From: UBA1672 sp050633645
GTDB lineage: Bacteria > Pseudomonadota > Alphaproteobacteria > Micavibrionales > Micavibrionaceae
Assembly: GCA_050633645.1 (NCBI GenBank)
Contig: JBOEGX010000001.1
Coordinates: 682,001 to 746,000, forward strand
Reading direction: 5' to 3'
DNA: 64,000 nt
Part shown: positions 25,321 to 35,569 of the stretch, one piece after another
Layout of the letters: each line of letters starts with the position of its first letter
How positions within the stretch are numbered: the first letter of the stretch is position 1
Made by a program: the position numbers and the translations under genes
Notes under the pieces: generated by a model
Told to the model about the DNA's origin: nothing
The model's input: the letters and a program-made list of their open reading frames with translations, nothing else
Databases searched by the model: none

Positions 25321-26319
25321 ATGGCACATACAAATAATCAACCAACATATTTAGAAGACCGTTTCCTTCAACCTGAAGGCTGGCGATGGCATAGCTTTGA
25401 GCGTGCGGGGCGAAAAATTCGTTTTGGGTCGGTGTTTCCGAAAGACTCTATTCCTGATGCAGTTGTAATATGCCTTCAAGGGGTGCGAGAGTTTAGCGAA
25501 AAATATTACGAGACAGCGCAATGGTGCCTTGATAATAACTTTGCATTTTGGACAATGGATTGGGCGGGGCAAGGCAAGTCATCTCGTTTTCTTCCTAATC
25601 CACAAAAACGTCACAGCAAAGGGTTTGACGCTGATATTGCGGATTTGCATTATTTCATCATGGAGTATATAAAGCATTCTAGCGTTCACCCTGATAAGGG
25701 GCGCATTCCCATGGCGATGATCGCCCATTCAATGGGGGCCAATATTGGGCTTCGCTATTTACAAAAACATCCTGAAATCATTGAATGCGCGGCATTCATC
25801 TCTCCCATGATTGGTATTAAAGCATTTAAGCATGTGCCGCAAAAACTGGCGCTGTTTACCGCCGAATTTCTAAAGAACTTCGCGGGCAGTTTTTATATTC
25901 CAGGAGGGCGCGATTGGGGTAAACGCGCGGATCATGCACGACTAACATTTGATCCCGTTCGATCAGAAGTTCAAACATTCTGGTGCGAGCATGATGAGGC
26001 TTTACAATGTGGTGATGTTACCTTTGGCTGGGTGTATGAGGCTCAAAAATCATGTATCCGCCTTCAATCGAAATCTGTGCATACGGAAATTGTAACCCCC
26101 TGTCTGTTTGGAATACCCGAGCATGAAGATTTGGTCGATAATAAAATGGCTCTAAAAGTTTTTGCAGGGATGCATAATGCCAAGGTTGTTGACTATCCTA
26201 ATGCTGCCCATGAAATATTAATGGAAACAGACGAAATTCGAGGGGATTTTCTAAAACATTTTTATAATTTAGTAAAAGAAAACATAATCAATCGACCTGA
26301 GACCTTGAAACCTTTTTAA
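25321..26319 (+). CDS. Alpha/beta hydrolase, lysophospholipase-like
   Basis: A 332-residue alpha/beta-hydrolase of the PldB/monoacylglycerol lipase type. The nucleophile elbow is AHSMGAN (Ser near residue 141), preceded by FWTMDWAGQGKSSR, the usual loop of this family. The C-terminal His is in NAAHEILMETDEIR and the acid probably in GIPEHEDLVDNK. No signal peptide. Probable substrate is a lysophospholipid or monoglyceride, inferred from the family. It stands between pntB and a small gene, all on the plus strand. Confidence 0.85.
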   Translation: MAHTNNQPTYLEDRFLQPEGWRWHSFERAGRKIRFGSVFPKDSIPDAVVICLQGVREFSEKYYETAQWCLDNNFAFWTMDWAGQGKSSRFLPNPQKRHSKGFDADIADLHYFIMEYIKHSSVHPDKGRIPMAMIAHSMGANIGLRYLQKHPEIIECAAFISPMIGIKAFKHVPQKLALFTAEFLKNFAGSFYIPGGRDWGKRADHARLTFDPVRSEVQTFWCEHDEALQCGDVTFGWVYEAQKSCIRLQSKSVHTEIVTPCLFGIPEHEDLVDNKMALKVFAGMHNAKVVDYPNAAHEILMETDEIRGDFLKHFYNLVKENIINRPETLKPF

Positions 26320-26361
26320 GATCAGGGCACAATAACGAACCTTAACGATGGGGAATCAAAA

Positions 26362-26598
26362 ATGGATCAAACAAATAGAGAAATCATTAGATTGAGCGAC
26401 CGCATTCTTTCTGCGCTTGAATTGGCGTTAGAACAAGACGACCTTAAGATTTCTGAAATTCTTACACGTGCGCTTGAACAAGCGATGACCCGCAATACTG
26501 GCGGTGGTGAATTTATTGAACGCCGCGATTATCCACCTGAAATAGAATCCGCGATGAGTAAGCTTTACGCTCTGCGTGATAATCAGGGCGCAGTATAA
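26362..26598 (+). CDS. Small hypothetical protein
   Basis: A 78-residue, mainly helical, acidic protein (IIRLSDRILSALELALEQDDLKISEILTRALEQAM) with no membrane segment or cysteines. I do not recognise it. It is 42 bases after the hydrolase gene and is followed by a strong terminator, so it is the last gene of that transcript and is likely real. Confidence 0.65.
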   Translation: MDQTNREIIRLSDRILSALELALEQDDLKISEILTRALEQAMTRNTGGGEFIERRDYPPEIESAMSKLYALRDNQGAV

Positions 26599-26620
26599 GT
26601 GAAAACCAAGTAATTATAAG

Positions 26621-26647
26621 GAGCGCGGTTTTCGCGCTCTTTTTTTA
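26621..26647 (+). terminator. Rho-independent terminator
   Basis: A perfect 7-bp GC stem (GAGCGCG/CGCGCTC) with a 5-base loop is followed by eight T residues. It ends the plus-strand pntB/hydrolase side and touches the convergent ligA stop codon. Confidence 0.9.
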
Positions 26648-28714
26648 TGTGATTAAGGTGAGCCAATCATCTTCGGATAATACGTCTACATCAAGCTCAT
26701 GCGCTTTTTTCAGCTTTGATCCTGCGTCTTCCCCTGCCACGACGAAGTCAGTTTTCTTTGAGACCGAGCCGGATACTTTCGCGCCCAAGCTTTCGGCTTT
26801 GGCTTTGGCTTCTGCGCGGGTCATTTTGACAAGCGTTCCCGTGAAGACGACAATTTTTCCCGCGACTGGCGAATCAGACGCGGTTGGCATTTCATAAGGC
26901 TCTATATTTAAGTGCGATTGAAGTTGCGCCAAAATATCGCGATTATGCTCCTCGGCGAAGAATTCAACAATATCACGGGCGACGACTTTGCCTATATCCT
27001 CAATCGCAATCAAATCATTAAAGGCCTCGCCCTCAATGTCTTTTGCGGCCAGCATTGTGGTGGTGAGGTTATCCAAATCTCCATAATTTGCGGCGAGCCT
27101 TTTGGCCGTGGCCTCACCGACTTGGCGAATCCCAAGCGCATAGATAAAGCGGTTAAAGGGGATATTGCGGCGCTCATTAATTGATTTGAAGAGATTTTTC
27201 TCAGATAAATCACCCCACCCCTCGCGCGCGCGAATGGGGGTAAGCGTATCTTTATTGCGCTCCTCCAATGTAAAAATATCGGCGGGGTTTTTGATTAAAC
27301 CATCCTCCCAAAACGACTGGATGATTTTATCGCCAAGGCCGTCTATATCAAAGGCGAGCCGTGATACGAAATGCTTGAGGCGCTCTACTGCTTGTTTTGG
27401 GCAGGTCATTCCGCCCGTGCATCTTCGCACCGCCTCGCCCTCCTCTCGCATTGCATGTGCGCCGCATTCGGGGCAATGGGTTAGAGGCGTGAATTGTTTT
27501 TCCGTGCCTGTACGCTTTTCCGTTAGAACACTAACCACTTGTGGGATGACATCACCTGCGCGTTGAATGACGACATAATCGCCTGCGCGAATATCTTTGC
27601 GCGCGATTTCATCTTCGTTATGAAGCGTCGCATTGGACACTACCACGCCGCCCACGGTGATGGGTTCAAGCCGCGCAACGGGGGTGAGAGCGCCTGTTCG
27701 CCCGACCTGAATATCTATCGCGTTGATTATCGTGATGGCTTGCTCGGCGGGGAATTTATGCGCGGTTGCCCAACGTGGAGAGCGAGAGATGAAGCCTAAA
27801 CGCTCCTGATAATCCAGACGGTTGACCTTATACACAATGCCGTCAATTTCATAATCAAGGTCGGGGCGTTGCTCCAACACCTTTTGGAAGTTATCAAAAA
27901 CATCCTGTACTGATTTGCACAACGCATACGGCGTTTCAGGAATTTTCCAAGATTTTAGTTTCTCACGAATGCCTTCTTGCATATCGGTGATGGGCGCAGA
28001 TATTTCACCCAAAGCATAGCCGAAAAACCCAAGGTCGCGGCTTGCGGTGATTTTGGAATCGAGTTGACGCACACTGCCTGCCGCCGCGTTTCTGGGATTT
28101 GCAAAAATCTTTTTCCCCTGCTCTTCCTGTTTTTTATTTAAAGCTTCGAACGCAGATCGGCTCATATAAATTTCACCACGCACCTCTAGCAGATCGGGTG
28201 CATCGCTCGGTAATTCTTGCGGGATACAAGAAATTGTTCTTACATTTTGCGTAATGTCTTCGCCTTCCGCACCATCACCACGCGTGGCCGCCTGAACCAG
28301 TTTTCGGTTTTCATAGCGCAGTGAGCAAGACAGGCCGTCAATTTTCGGCTCGGCAACAAGTTCGATAGGCTCATCATCGGGCAAGTTTAAAAAACGGCGA
28401 ATTTTATCAAGGAAGCCTTCAACGTCCTCTTCACTAAACACATTCGAAAGTGAGAGCATAGGAACGGCGTGGTGCACCTTTGCAAATCCCCTTGATGGGG
28501 CAACGCCGACAGTTTGGGTCGGGCTTTGATCATGCACCAAATCAGGGTGTTTTACTTCTAATGCCTCAAGCTTCGCACGTAATTTATCATAGGCCGCATC
28601 ATCCATGATCGGGTCATCGTCATTATAATAGGCGCTATCGGCTTTACGGATTTGATTGGATAGTTTTTTATGCTGCGCTTTTGCATCTTCCGATTCGAGG
28701 TCAAACAGGCTCAT
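26645..28714 (-). CDS. ligA: NAD-dependent DNA ligase
   Basis: A 689-residue LigA. The adenylation lysine is in VAEPKIDGLSCSLRYE (about residue 118), the zinc finger cysteines are in CPECG...RRCTGGMTCP, helix-hairpin-helix repeats follow, and the C-terminal BRCT domain starts near PVAGKIVVFTGTLVKMTRAEA. It seals nicks in replication and repair. Its start overlaps the recN stop by 4 bases (ATGA). Confidence 0.97.
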   Translation of the reverse strand: MSLFDLESEDAKAQHKKLSNQIRKADSAYYNDDDPIMDDAAYDKLRAKLEALEVKHPDLVHDQSPTQTVGVAPSRGFAKVHHAVPMLSLSNVFSEEDVEGFLDKIRRFLNLPDDEPIELVAEPKIDGLSCSLRYENRKLVQAATRGDGAEGEDITQNVRTISCIPQELPSDAPDLLEVRGEIYMSRSAFEALNKKQEEQGKKIFANPRNAAAGSVRQLDSKITASRDLGFFGYALGEISAPITDMQEGIREKLKSWKIPETPYALCKSVQDVFDNFQKVLEQRPDLDYEIDGIVYKVNRLDYQERLGFISRSPRWATAHKFPAEQAITIINAIDIQVGRTGALTPVARLEPITVGGVVVSNATLHNEDEIARKDIRAGDYVVIQRAGDVIPQVVSVLTEKRTGTEKQFTPLTHCPECGAHAMREEGEAVRRCTGGMTCPKQAVERLKHFVSRLAFDIDGLGDKIIQSFWEDGLIKNPADIFTLEERNKDTLTPIRAREGWGDLSEKNLFKSINERRNIPFNRFIYALGIRQVGEATAKRLAANYGDLDNLTTTMLAAKDIEGEAFNDLIAIEDIGKVVARDIVEFFAEEHNRDILAQLQSHLNIEPYEMPTASDSPVAGKIVVFTGTLVKMTRAEAKAKAESLGAKVSGSVSKKTDFVVAGEDAGSKLKKAHELDVDVLSEDDWLTLIT

Positions 28715-30366
28715 GCTGCTGCTCCCATTAGCTTATCTGCGGCGGCGCGGGCTTCGGGGGTTATATCTGCGCCTGCCAACATTCTGGCGATTTCTTCGCA
28801 TTTTTCGGCGCGGGTGGTGAGCGGGATAATATCCGTTTTCACAAACTTATCGCCGCTTTTTTGTACAATCCAATGCGAACCTGCGCGCGCGGCGACTTGC
28901 GGGGCATGGGTTACGACCAAAACCTGCTTTGATTGTGCGAGGCGGGATAAGCGTTCACCCACTGCGTCGGCGGTTGCGCCGCCAATTCCTGCGTCGACCT
29001 CATCGAAGATAAAGCTATGAGTGCTGCCCTCTTGTGCGATAATGACTTTGAGCGCGAGCATGAAGCGCGACATTTCACCGCCCGATGCGATTTTGTGAAT
29101 AGGGCCGGGTTCTTGCCCCGGATTGGTGGACACCAAAAACCGCACGCGATCCGTACCGTTTGCGCTCCATTCCACCTCATCAAGGGGGGCGACTTGTGTG
29201 ACAAAACGCGCCTTGTCGAGTTTTAGGGGCGCGAGTTCTTTTTGCACGAGGGCATTCAGGCGCTCCCCCGTTTTTATGCGTTGTGCGCTCACCCGCTTTG
29301 CCACCGCAATATAGTCTTCGCGCGTTTTTGTGCAAATGGCCTTTTGCTGCGTTAGCTCCTCATCCGCGTTTTCAATGCGGGATAGCTTTTGCGCCAGATT
29401 TTCATACATTGCAGGTAGATCATCGCAGTCACATTTATGTTTGCGTGCTTGCATCCGCAGGGCATAAAGGCGGTCATCAATGTCTTCGATATTTTGGTCG
29501 GTTTCTTGTAAATCCGCGAGAAGCCCTTGAATAGAAGACGCGGCTTCGGCGATTTCGGCAGAAGCGCGGGAAAGAGCATCCAGCGCGGGGGTCACATCAT
29601 CACCCGCCTTATGCGCGATTTTATCAATCTCGCCCCATGCGCGTTGAACGGGGTCATTTTCCGCGTTAAGCGCGAGGAGCGCGGCGTTTAACCCCTCTAG
29701 CACAGATTCGCGATGCTTTATGCGCTCACGAAGGTTGGAAAGCTCGCCCTCTTCCCCTGTTTTTGGGTCAAGTTTTTCCAGGTCATCCAGTGAAAAACGT
29801 AAATATTCTTCTTCTTCATGGGCGCGTTCGGACATGCGGCGTAAATCGTCTAGGGCTTGTTCGGCGCTTTTCCAATTATCCCATGCATGGCTTAGATCTT
29901 TTGCATTTACCTTCGCATAGGAATCAAGCATAGCGCGGTGGGTTGCGGGGTTAAGTAGCCCTTGCGTTTCGAATTGCCCGTGGATTTCAACCAAAGTATC
30001 ACCAATGGATTTGAGCAAGCTTATACTGATGGGTTGGTCATTAATGAAGGCGCGGGATTTTCCGTTTGCATTTACCGCACGGCGCAGCAATAGCACGTCA
30101 TCCTCTATGATGATATCCGCATTTTTTAAAATGTCATAGGCTTCGTGGTTTTCGGGGATTTGAAAACTTGCCGTAACGCTTGCGTCTTTTGCGCCTTTGC
30201 GTACCAAACCGCTTTCGGCGCGCACGCCCAAGGCCAGCCCAAGGGAATCAAGGAGCACTGATTTCCCTGCCCCTGTTTCACCCGTCAAAACACAAAGCCC
30301 TGATTTAAAATCAATCACAAGCTTTTCAATGAGCACAACATTTTGAATACTCAGTTGGGTTAGCAT
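28711..30366 (-). CDS. recN: DNA repair protein RecN
   Basis: A 551-residue SMC-like ATPase. The Walker A GETGAGKSVLLDSLGLALG is near residue 30, two long coiled coils surround the middle, and the C-terminal signature GGEMSRFMLALK plus Walker B SFIFDEVDAGIGGATADAVG are present. RecN acts on double-strand breaks. In many bacteria it is strongly SOS-induced, but here it sits 7 bases after bamD with no obvious own operator, so it may follow cell-envelope transcription. Confidence 0.96.
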   Translation of the reverse strand: MLTQLSIQNVVLIEKLVIDFKSGLCVLTGETGAGKSVLLDSLGLALGVRAESGLVRKGAKDASVTASFQIPENHEAYDILKNADIIIEDDVLLLRRAVNANGKSRAFINDQPISISLLKSIGDTLVEIHGQFETQGLLNPATHRAMLDSYAKVNAKDLSHAWDNWKSAEQALDDLRRMSERAHEEEEYLRFSLDDLEKLDPKTGEEGELSNLRERIKHRESVLEGLNAALLALNAENDPVQRAWGEIDKIAHKAGDDVTPALDALSRASAEIAEAASSIQGLLADLQETDQNIEDIDDRLYALRMQARKHKCDCDDLPAMYENLAQKLSRIENADEELTQQKAICTKTREDYIAVAKRVSAQRIKTGERLNALVQKELAPLKLDKARFVTQVAPLDEVEWSANGTDRVRFLVSTNPGQEPGPIHKIASGGEMSRFMLALKVIIAQEGSTHSFIFDEVDAGIGGATADAVGERLSRLAQSKQVLVVTHAPQVAARAGSHWIVQKSGDKFVKTDIIPLTTRAEKCEEIARMLAGADITPEARAAADKLMGAAA

Positions 30367-30373
30367 GGCGTTT

Positions 30374-31204
30374 TTAATCCGGTTTTAACAGCGAATCAAT
30401 TGTGCGCTCAACAATTCCGCGGTCATCTATGATTTGTTGGCGTTGCGTATCATCGAGCAGCGCATAAGAGCGTTCATACCATGTGCTTCCAGGATAGTTA
30501 TGCCCAAGAACGGCTGCTACCTGCATGGCTTCGCGTTTTAGACCGATGGTCATATAGGCCTCAACCAAGCGATGGAGCGCCTCGGCGACGTGGCTTGTGG
30601 TTTGGAAATTCGCGACAACGCTACGGAATCTGTTTATCGCCGCATTAACATGGCCACGGTTTAGATAATATCGTCCGATTTCCATTTCCTTGCCCGCGAG
30701 GTGATCAAATGTCAGATCACGTTTAAGCATCGCATCGCGTGTGTATTGGCTGTCGGGGAATCGATTGATCAGGGCGTTAAGGGATTTTACAGCTTCGACG
30801 GTCATGTCTTGATCGCGGCGCACATCTGAAATTTGTTCGTAAAAAGATAAAGATTTCAAATAATAGGCATAATCCACATCACTGGCACCTGGGTGGAGTT
30901 GGATATAACGATCAAGGGCGAGGACGGCCTCATCATAGCGTTGATCAAGATAAGACGAGTATGCAGCCATTAACTGCGCGCGCGTTGCCCATGATGAATA
31001 AGGGTGTTGGCGCTCGACCTCTTCGAAGTATTTTGTCGCCTCAACATAGCGCTCTTCATTCATTGCGGTGGTTGCGCGCTCATAAAGCGTTTCAACACTG
31101 GCAGACTCAACAGCTGGCTCTTTTTTGTCATTACCAGAACATGCAGATAAAGAGACAAGTCCACATAACAGCAACGCAGTTAAAAGAGGTTTGTTCAAAC
31201 GCAT
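30374..31204 (-). CDS. bamD: Outer membrane assembly lipoprotein BamD
   Basis: A 276-residue lipoprotein: signal peptide LLTALLLCGLVSLSAC with a lipobox ending at the Cys, then about five TPR-like repeats beginning LYERATTAMNEERYVEATKYFEEVERQHPYS (described by position, residues about 42-72). BamD is an essential partner of BamA in inserting outer membrane proteins. Start 31204 follows GGAGAG and gives the correct lipoprotein signal; the longer open frame does not. Confidence 0.94.
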   Translation of the reverse strand: MRLNKPLLTALLLCGLVSLSACSGNDKKEPAVESASVETLYERATTAMNEERYVEATKYFEEVERQHPYSSWATRAQLMAAYSSYLDQRYDEAVLALDRYIQLHPGASDVDYAYYLKSLSFYEQISDVRRDQDMTVEAVKSLNALINRFPDSQYTRDAMLKRDLTFDHLAGKEMEIGRYYLNRGHVNAAINRFRSVVANFQTTSHVAEALHRLVEAYMTIGLKREAMQVAAVLGHNYPGSTWYERSYALLDDTQRQQIIDDRGIVERTIDSLLKPD

Positions 31205-31307
31205 AAGGCTCTCCGATTCTTTTCTTTGGATACCCTTATTGATAAACCGAAGAGCGAAGAATTGAAAGAGCAATCCCGAAGTTTAGCGAATAATCGTCTG
31301 GAAAGAT

Positions 31308-32240
31308 TTATGCGTATATTAATTCCGCGGCTTGCGTGGCATCTGATGCAGCGGCCGCTTTTTTAGATGCGGTGGGCATATCAACATAAGCCCAGTTTTC
31401 ATCAGAGGCAAACAACTCATGTAAAATTGCATTGTTAATCGCATGTCCAGCCTTCACACCATCGTACAGACCAAGGATTGGCGCACCTGCTAGGTATAAA
31501 TCACCGATTGCATCTAATAATTTGTGACGGATAAATTCGTTTTGGAAACGAAGGCCACCTGGGTTCATAATACCATCATTATCGAGGATAATGGCGTTAT
31601 CCAATGATCCACCAAGACCAAGACCTTGCGAACGAAGCCATTGTGCCTCATGGAAGAAACCGAATGTTCTGGCCTGTGCTATGTCATGTTTGAAATTGCC
31701 GTTTACAAGCTGTGTTTCAAATCTTTGGCGGCCAATATCTGCGTGATCGAATTCAATTTCTCCAACAAACACACAGGCATCATCGGGCGTTAAGGTTACG
31801 CGTTTGCCGTTATCCTCGACGCTCACCTCTTTTAAAACTTTAATCATGCGTTTTGGAGTGTCTTGTTCGCTAATTCCCGCTTTTTCAATCGCAACAACGA
31901 ATGGCATCGCGCTGCCGTCCATCGCGGGGACTTCCTTCCCATCGATTTCGATAAGAAGATTATCAACGCCCAAACCACGAAGGGCGGACATTAAATGCTC
32001 AATCGTGCCGATGCTTGCGCCGTTTTTATTTCCGATCACCGTGCAAAGTTGCGTGTCGATTACCTGATCCCAATGTGCGGGAACTACGTTGTCGCCGCTT
32101 GTTATGTCAGTACGAACAAAAACAATACCGTGATTTACGGGCGCAGGAATAAGGTTCATTGTGATTTGAACACCAGAATGCAACCCAACGCCGCGCATTG
32201 TTGTTGTTTTGCTTAGGGTCTGTTGCATCATTTTGTTCAT
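31308..32240 (-). CDS. lpxC: UDP-3-O-acyl-N-acetylglucosamine deacetylase
   Basis: A 310-residue zinc deacetylase, the committed step of lipid A synthesis. TMRGVGLHSGVQITMNLIPA, the zinc His in IEHLMSALRGLGVDN, the RTFGFFHE segment and HKLLDAIGDLYLAGAPILG are diagnostic. The ATG at 32240 is used with GGGAA upstream. Its presence shows a lipid A-bearing Gram-negative envelope. It follows ftsZ after a terminator, as in the enterobacterial dcw cluster. Confidence 0.97.
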   Translation of the reverse strand: MNKMMQQTLSKTTTMRGVGLHSGVQITMNLIPAPVNHGIVFVRTDITSGDNVVPAHWDQVIDTQLCTVIGNKNGASIGTIEHLMSALRGLGVDNLLIEIDGKEVPAMDGSAMPFVVAIEKAGISEQDTPKRMIKVLKEVSVEDNGKRVTLTPDDACVFVGEIEFDHADIGRQRFETQLVNGNFKHDIAQARTFGFFHEAQWLRSQGLGLGGSLDNAIILDNDGIMNPGGLRFQNEFIRHKLLDAIGDLYLAGAPILGLYDGVKAGHAINNAILHELFASDENWAYVDMPTASKKAAAASDATQAAELIYA

Positions 32241-32347
32241 CAATATATTCCCATGAGTGAATTTATTCTATGCTCAACTTAATCAATGCAGTGCAACATA
32301 TCAAATCACGCTTTGTTGCGCTTTGTTACATCCCTGCTTTTATCGTG

Positions 32348-32382
32348 AAAAAAGAGCTCCCGTTTACCGAAAGCTCTTTTTT
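32348..32382. terminator. Terminator between ftsZ and lpxC
   Basis: An 11-bp perfect inverted repeat, AAAAAAGAGCT / AGCTCTTTTTT, with a 13-base loop. The T-run is in the stem, so it can work in either direction. It lies 31 bases after the ftsZ stop and should insulate lpxC from division-gene transcription. Confidence 0.8.
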
Positions 32383-32412
32383 ATCTTTGTATGAGGAGGT
32401 TACAAAGTTTTT

Positions 32413-34146
32413 TTAATTTGCTTGTCTGCGTAGAAATGCAGGAATATCCAGCTCGTCATCAATTTTAACAGCGGGCTTTGCCGCAGGAGAATCAATATTC
32501 AAACGCCCTTGAGAGGGTTTGTTTTCCGTTAAGGGGCGCTGCTCTGCCCTGATCATGTCATTATCATCGCGAAAACTTTCGATATGATGCTGAACAGAAC
32601 CTGTTATACGCTCGAATAATGATGGCACGCGCTCTTGTTTTTGTGTTGGCGCTGAAGGACTCATCGTTCTTGGCGGGTTAAGCTGCAATCCCGAACCTGA
32701 ATCACCTTGCATTTTTTCAACATGTTGTGCATGAAAACCAGATATATGTGAGCCTATCCCCGCGTCAGGAGTCTTTACATCAGCCTCCATTGGTTTGGGG
32801 GGGATAAACGTGTTGTTCACCGTTTGCCCACGAAGAGCTACATCACCTTGTGTTTCCTCGGCTATAAACTCAGATTGCTCAAACATATCAAAAGACCCGT
32901 CATCGATTTCAAGCTTAATATCAACTCCGCCTGAAATAGGACGTGGTTGAACAGATATTGGCGACGGAGCTGTTAACCCTTTCACAATATCCCGGCTCGA
33001 CATAATAGATTTTGCCATTGACGCAGAAGCGTAAGACGGATTCTTTTCAGCCGCTTCAGGTGTTTTTGGCGCAGAGCGCTCAACGGCTTCAGAAACGGAC
33101 GGCTTTGTCGTTGTTGTTCCGCCGCCAGTATTTGTACCAGCATTACCAGTGAAAATCTTACCTGTAGATTTGGCTGTCTCGGTATCAATGCCTGTTGCAA
33201 CAATAGACACACGCATATAACCATCCATATTATCATCAAAGGTTGCCCCAAAAATGATATTTGCACTTGGGTCGACTTCATCACGGATGCGGTTACACGC
33301 CTCATCAGCCTCAAACAATGTCATATCGTAACCACCAGTCACATTGATGATAACACCATTCGCGCCCTTCATTGACACATCATCAAGAAGTGGATTATTA
33401 ATCGCTGATTCGGCGGCTTCTACGGCGCGTTTATCACCTGTTGCCTCACCAGTCCCCATCATGGCTTTACCCATTTGAAGCATCGCCGTGCGGATATCGG
33501 CAAAATCAAGATTAACAAGACCAGGACGAACCATAAGATCCGTCACGCCGCGCACGCCTGATTGAAGAACGGTATCCGCCATTTTGAATGCTTCGGCGAA
33601 TGTAGTTTTCTCATTGGCAATACGGAATAAATTTTGATTCGGAATAACGATAAGCGTATCAACATATTGCTGCATCGCCTCGATCCCTTTTTCCGCCTGC
33701 TGCATGCGATGAACACCTTCGAAATGGAAAGGCTTTGTTACCACACCAACCGTCAATATACCCTGCTCACGACAGGCTTTTGCGATGACTGGCGCAGCAC
33801 CAGTCCCCGTTCCGCCACCCATTCCCGCGGTCACAAACGCCATATTTGCACCGTCAAGATAACGTAGAACTTCTTCAAGGCTTTCCTCTGCCGCAGCTTG
33901 ACCAATTTCAGGTTTTGAACCAGCACCAAGACCACCTGTTACATTTGTACCCAGTTGAACCTTGTGATCAGCGAGAGAATTTTGAAGAGCTTGTGAATCT
34001 GTATTGCACACCAGAAACTCACACCCATCTAAATCAGATGCGATCATATTATTGACAGCATTCCCACCAGCACCACCGACACCGATGACTGCTATTTTAG
34101 GGGAAAGCTTTTGAATTTCTGTTGGCTGCATTTTTACGTTTATCAT
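32413..34146 (-). CDS. ftsZ: Cell division protein FtsZ
   Basis: A 577-residue tubulin homologue. The GTPase core has KIAVIGVGGAGGNAVNNM, the tubulin signature GGGTGTGAAP and the T7 loop NLDFADIRTAM. It then has a long disordered linker (about residues 330-560), longer than in enterobacteria and typical for alphaproteobacteria, ending in the conserved tail DELDIPAFLRRQAN that binds FtsA. FtsZ forms the cytokinetic ring. Confidence 0.98.
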   Translation of the reverse strand: MINVKMQPTEIQKLSPKIAVIGVGGAGGNAVNNMIASDLDGCEFLVCNTDSQALQNSLADHKVQLGTNVTGGLGAGSKPEIGQAAAEESLEEVLRYLDGANMAFVTAGMGGGTGTGAAPVIAKACREQGILTVGVVTKPFHFEGVHRMQQAEKGIEAMQQYVDTLIVIPNQNLFRIANEKTTFAEAFKMADTVLQSGVRGVTDLMVRPGLVNLDFADIRTAMLQMGKAMMGTGEATGDKRAVEAAESAINNPLLDDVSMKGANGVIINVTGGYDMTLFEADEACNRIRDEVDPSANIIFGATFDDNMDGYMRVSIVATGIDTETAKSTGKIFTGNAGTNTGGGTTTTKPSVSEAVERSAPKTPEAAEKNPSYASASMAKSIMSSRDIVKGLTAPSPISVQPRPISGGVDIKLEIDDGSFDMFEQSEFIAEETQGDVALRGQTVNNTFIPPKPMEADVKTPDAGIGSHISGFHAQHVEKMQGDSGSGLQLNPPRTMSPSAPTQKQERVPSLFERITGSVQHHIESFRDDNDMIRAEQRPLTENKPSQGRLNIDSPAAKPAVKIDDELDIPAFLRRQAN

Positions 34147-34288
34147 GTTTTAAGAACCCCTGAGAAGTGGATGTTCGAGGAAGGATGGATAAATCTTAGG
34201 CGAGAACGTTTCGTATTAAAAGGCTTGATTGGGTTTCATTCACAAGTTTTCCACTATTTTTTACATGGCCATAAAAAATTCCATTGAA

Positions 34289-35569
34289 CTACCAGTTTTC
34301 TTTAAACCACAGCTTCGCACGCTCGATCACAGAATCGGGGCGAACACGCGCCATGATCTCGGCAGGCATTTCATCCACGTGTTCTGCTGCATAAGTTAAA
34401 AGCCCTGCGACCGTTGAAAAGGATGCACCACTTACCGCATCAGGAAGACCTGTTAATTTTATCGGCTTGCCAAGACGTACTTGTTTATCCAGAACATGTT
34501 CGCCCAATTCTTTTATATTAGCGATTTGACTTGATCCGCCCGTTAAAACAACGCGGCGACCAATGACCTTATCAAGGCCATTATCTGTTAATCTGGCGCG
34601 CACCATTTCGAATATCTCTTCGGCGCGAGGCTGAATTATTCCCGTTAGATAAGAACGAGGGATATGGTTCTGCTTCCCGCTCTCTTCTTCACCCAGTGAC
34701 GGAACATCAATCAATTCACCGTCTTCTGTTGGGCCCGCCATTGCGCTTCCATACATTATCTTCAGGCGCTCCGCAGATTCGACGGAAGTCGTTAAGCCCT
34801 TAGCAATGTCATTGGTAATGCTTTTGCCGCCCAAGGGAATCGCATCGCAATAAATCATGAAGCCGCTGTGAAATACGGCAAAGGATGTTGTGCCCCCGCC
34901 TATATCAATGACGGTGCAACCCAAATCGACTTCATCATCAACCAATGATGACAGACCAGAAGCATACCCCCCAATACAAAGGGACGATATTTCAAGATGA
35001 GAGCGTTGGATACAGCTTGCCATATTTCGCAAGCATACCGCATCGCCCGTTACCAAATTCACATCAACCTGCATTTCTTCGGCAAACATGCCGCGCGGGT
35101 CGCGAATTCCGTCCTGCCCGTCAATACGGAAGAATGTGGGAATGGTGTGAATCAGCTCAAGCTCATCATCTTCCTCGCGCTCTTGTGCATGGGCCAAAGC
35201 CATTCTAACGTCATTATCTGTAACATCATGACCTCCAATATCCACATTCACACTGTGACCGAAGGAGTGCCCATGAACACCAGATACGCTAGCGATAACC
35301 TCACGCAACGGATAGCCACGCATAACCTCTGCCGCCATATTTTCAGCGGCATGTACCGTTTGACGAATCACAGATTCGGCAGCTTCTAAATCGACGATTG
35401 TGCCATTTTTTATCCCCTGTGATGGCCGATGGCCTACACCGACAATTTCAAATGTCCCTTCATCATCGATGATTCTACCAATAAAACACGCCGTTTTGCT
35501 ACTGCCTATATCCAGTGCAGCAAGCAAAGAGCCCTTAGGGCGCAGTGTTCTATTATTTTTAAAACTCAT
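34289..35569 (-). CDS. ftsA: Cell division protein FtsA
   Basis: A 426-residue actin-like membrane tether for FtsZ. Phosphate motifs are AALDIGSSKTACFIG and VIDIGGGTTSFAVF, adenosine motif VVLTGGSSQIANI, and the C-terminal amphipathic helix ERAKLWFKENW is the membrane-targeting sequence. The start overlaps the ftsQ stop by 4 bases. Normal length. Confidence 0.97.
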   Translation of the reverse strand: MSFKNNRTLRPKGSLLAALDIGSSKTACFIGRIIDDEGTFEIVGVGHRPSQGIKNGTIVDLEAAESVIRQTVHAAENMAAEVMRGYPLREVIASVSGVHGHSFGHSVNVDIGGHDVTDNDVRMALAHAQEREEDDELELIHTIPTFFRIDGQDGIRDPRGMFAEEMQVDVNLVTGDAVCLRNMASCIQRSHLEISSLCIGGYASGLSSLVDDEVDLGCTVIDIGGGTTSFAVFHSGFMIYCDAIPLGGKSITNDIAKGLTTSVESAERLKIMYGSAMAGPTEDGELIDVPSLGEEESGKQNHIPRSYLTGIIQPRAEEIFEMVRARLTDNGLDKVIGRRVVLTGGSSQIANIKELGEHVLDKQVRLGKPIKLTGLPDAVSGASFSTVAGLLTYAAEHVDEMPAEIMARVRPDSVIERAKLWFKENW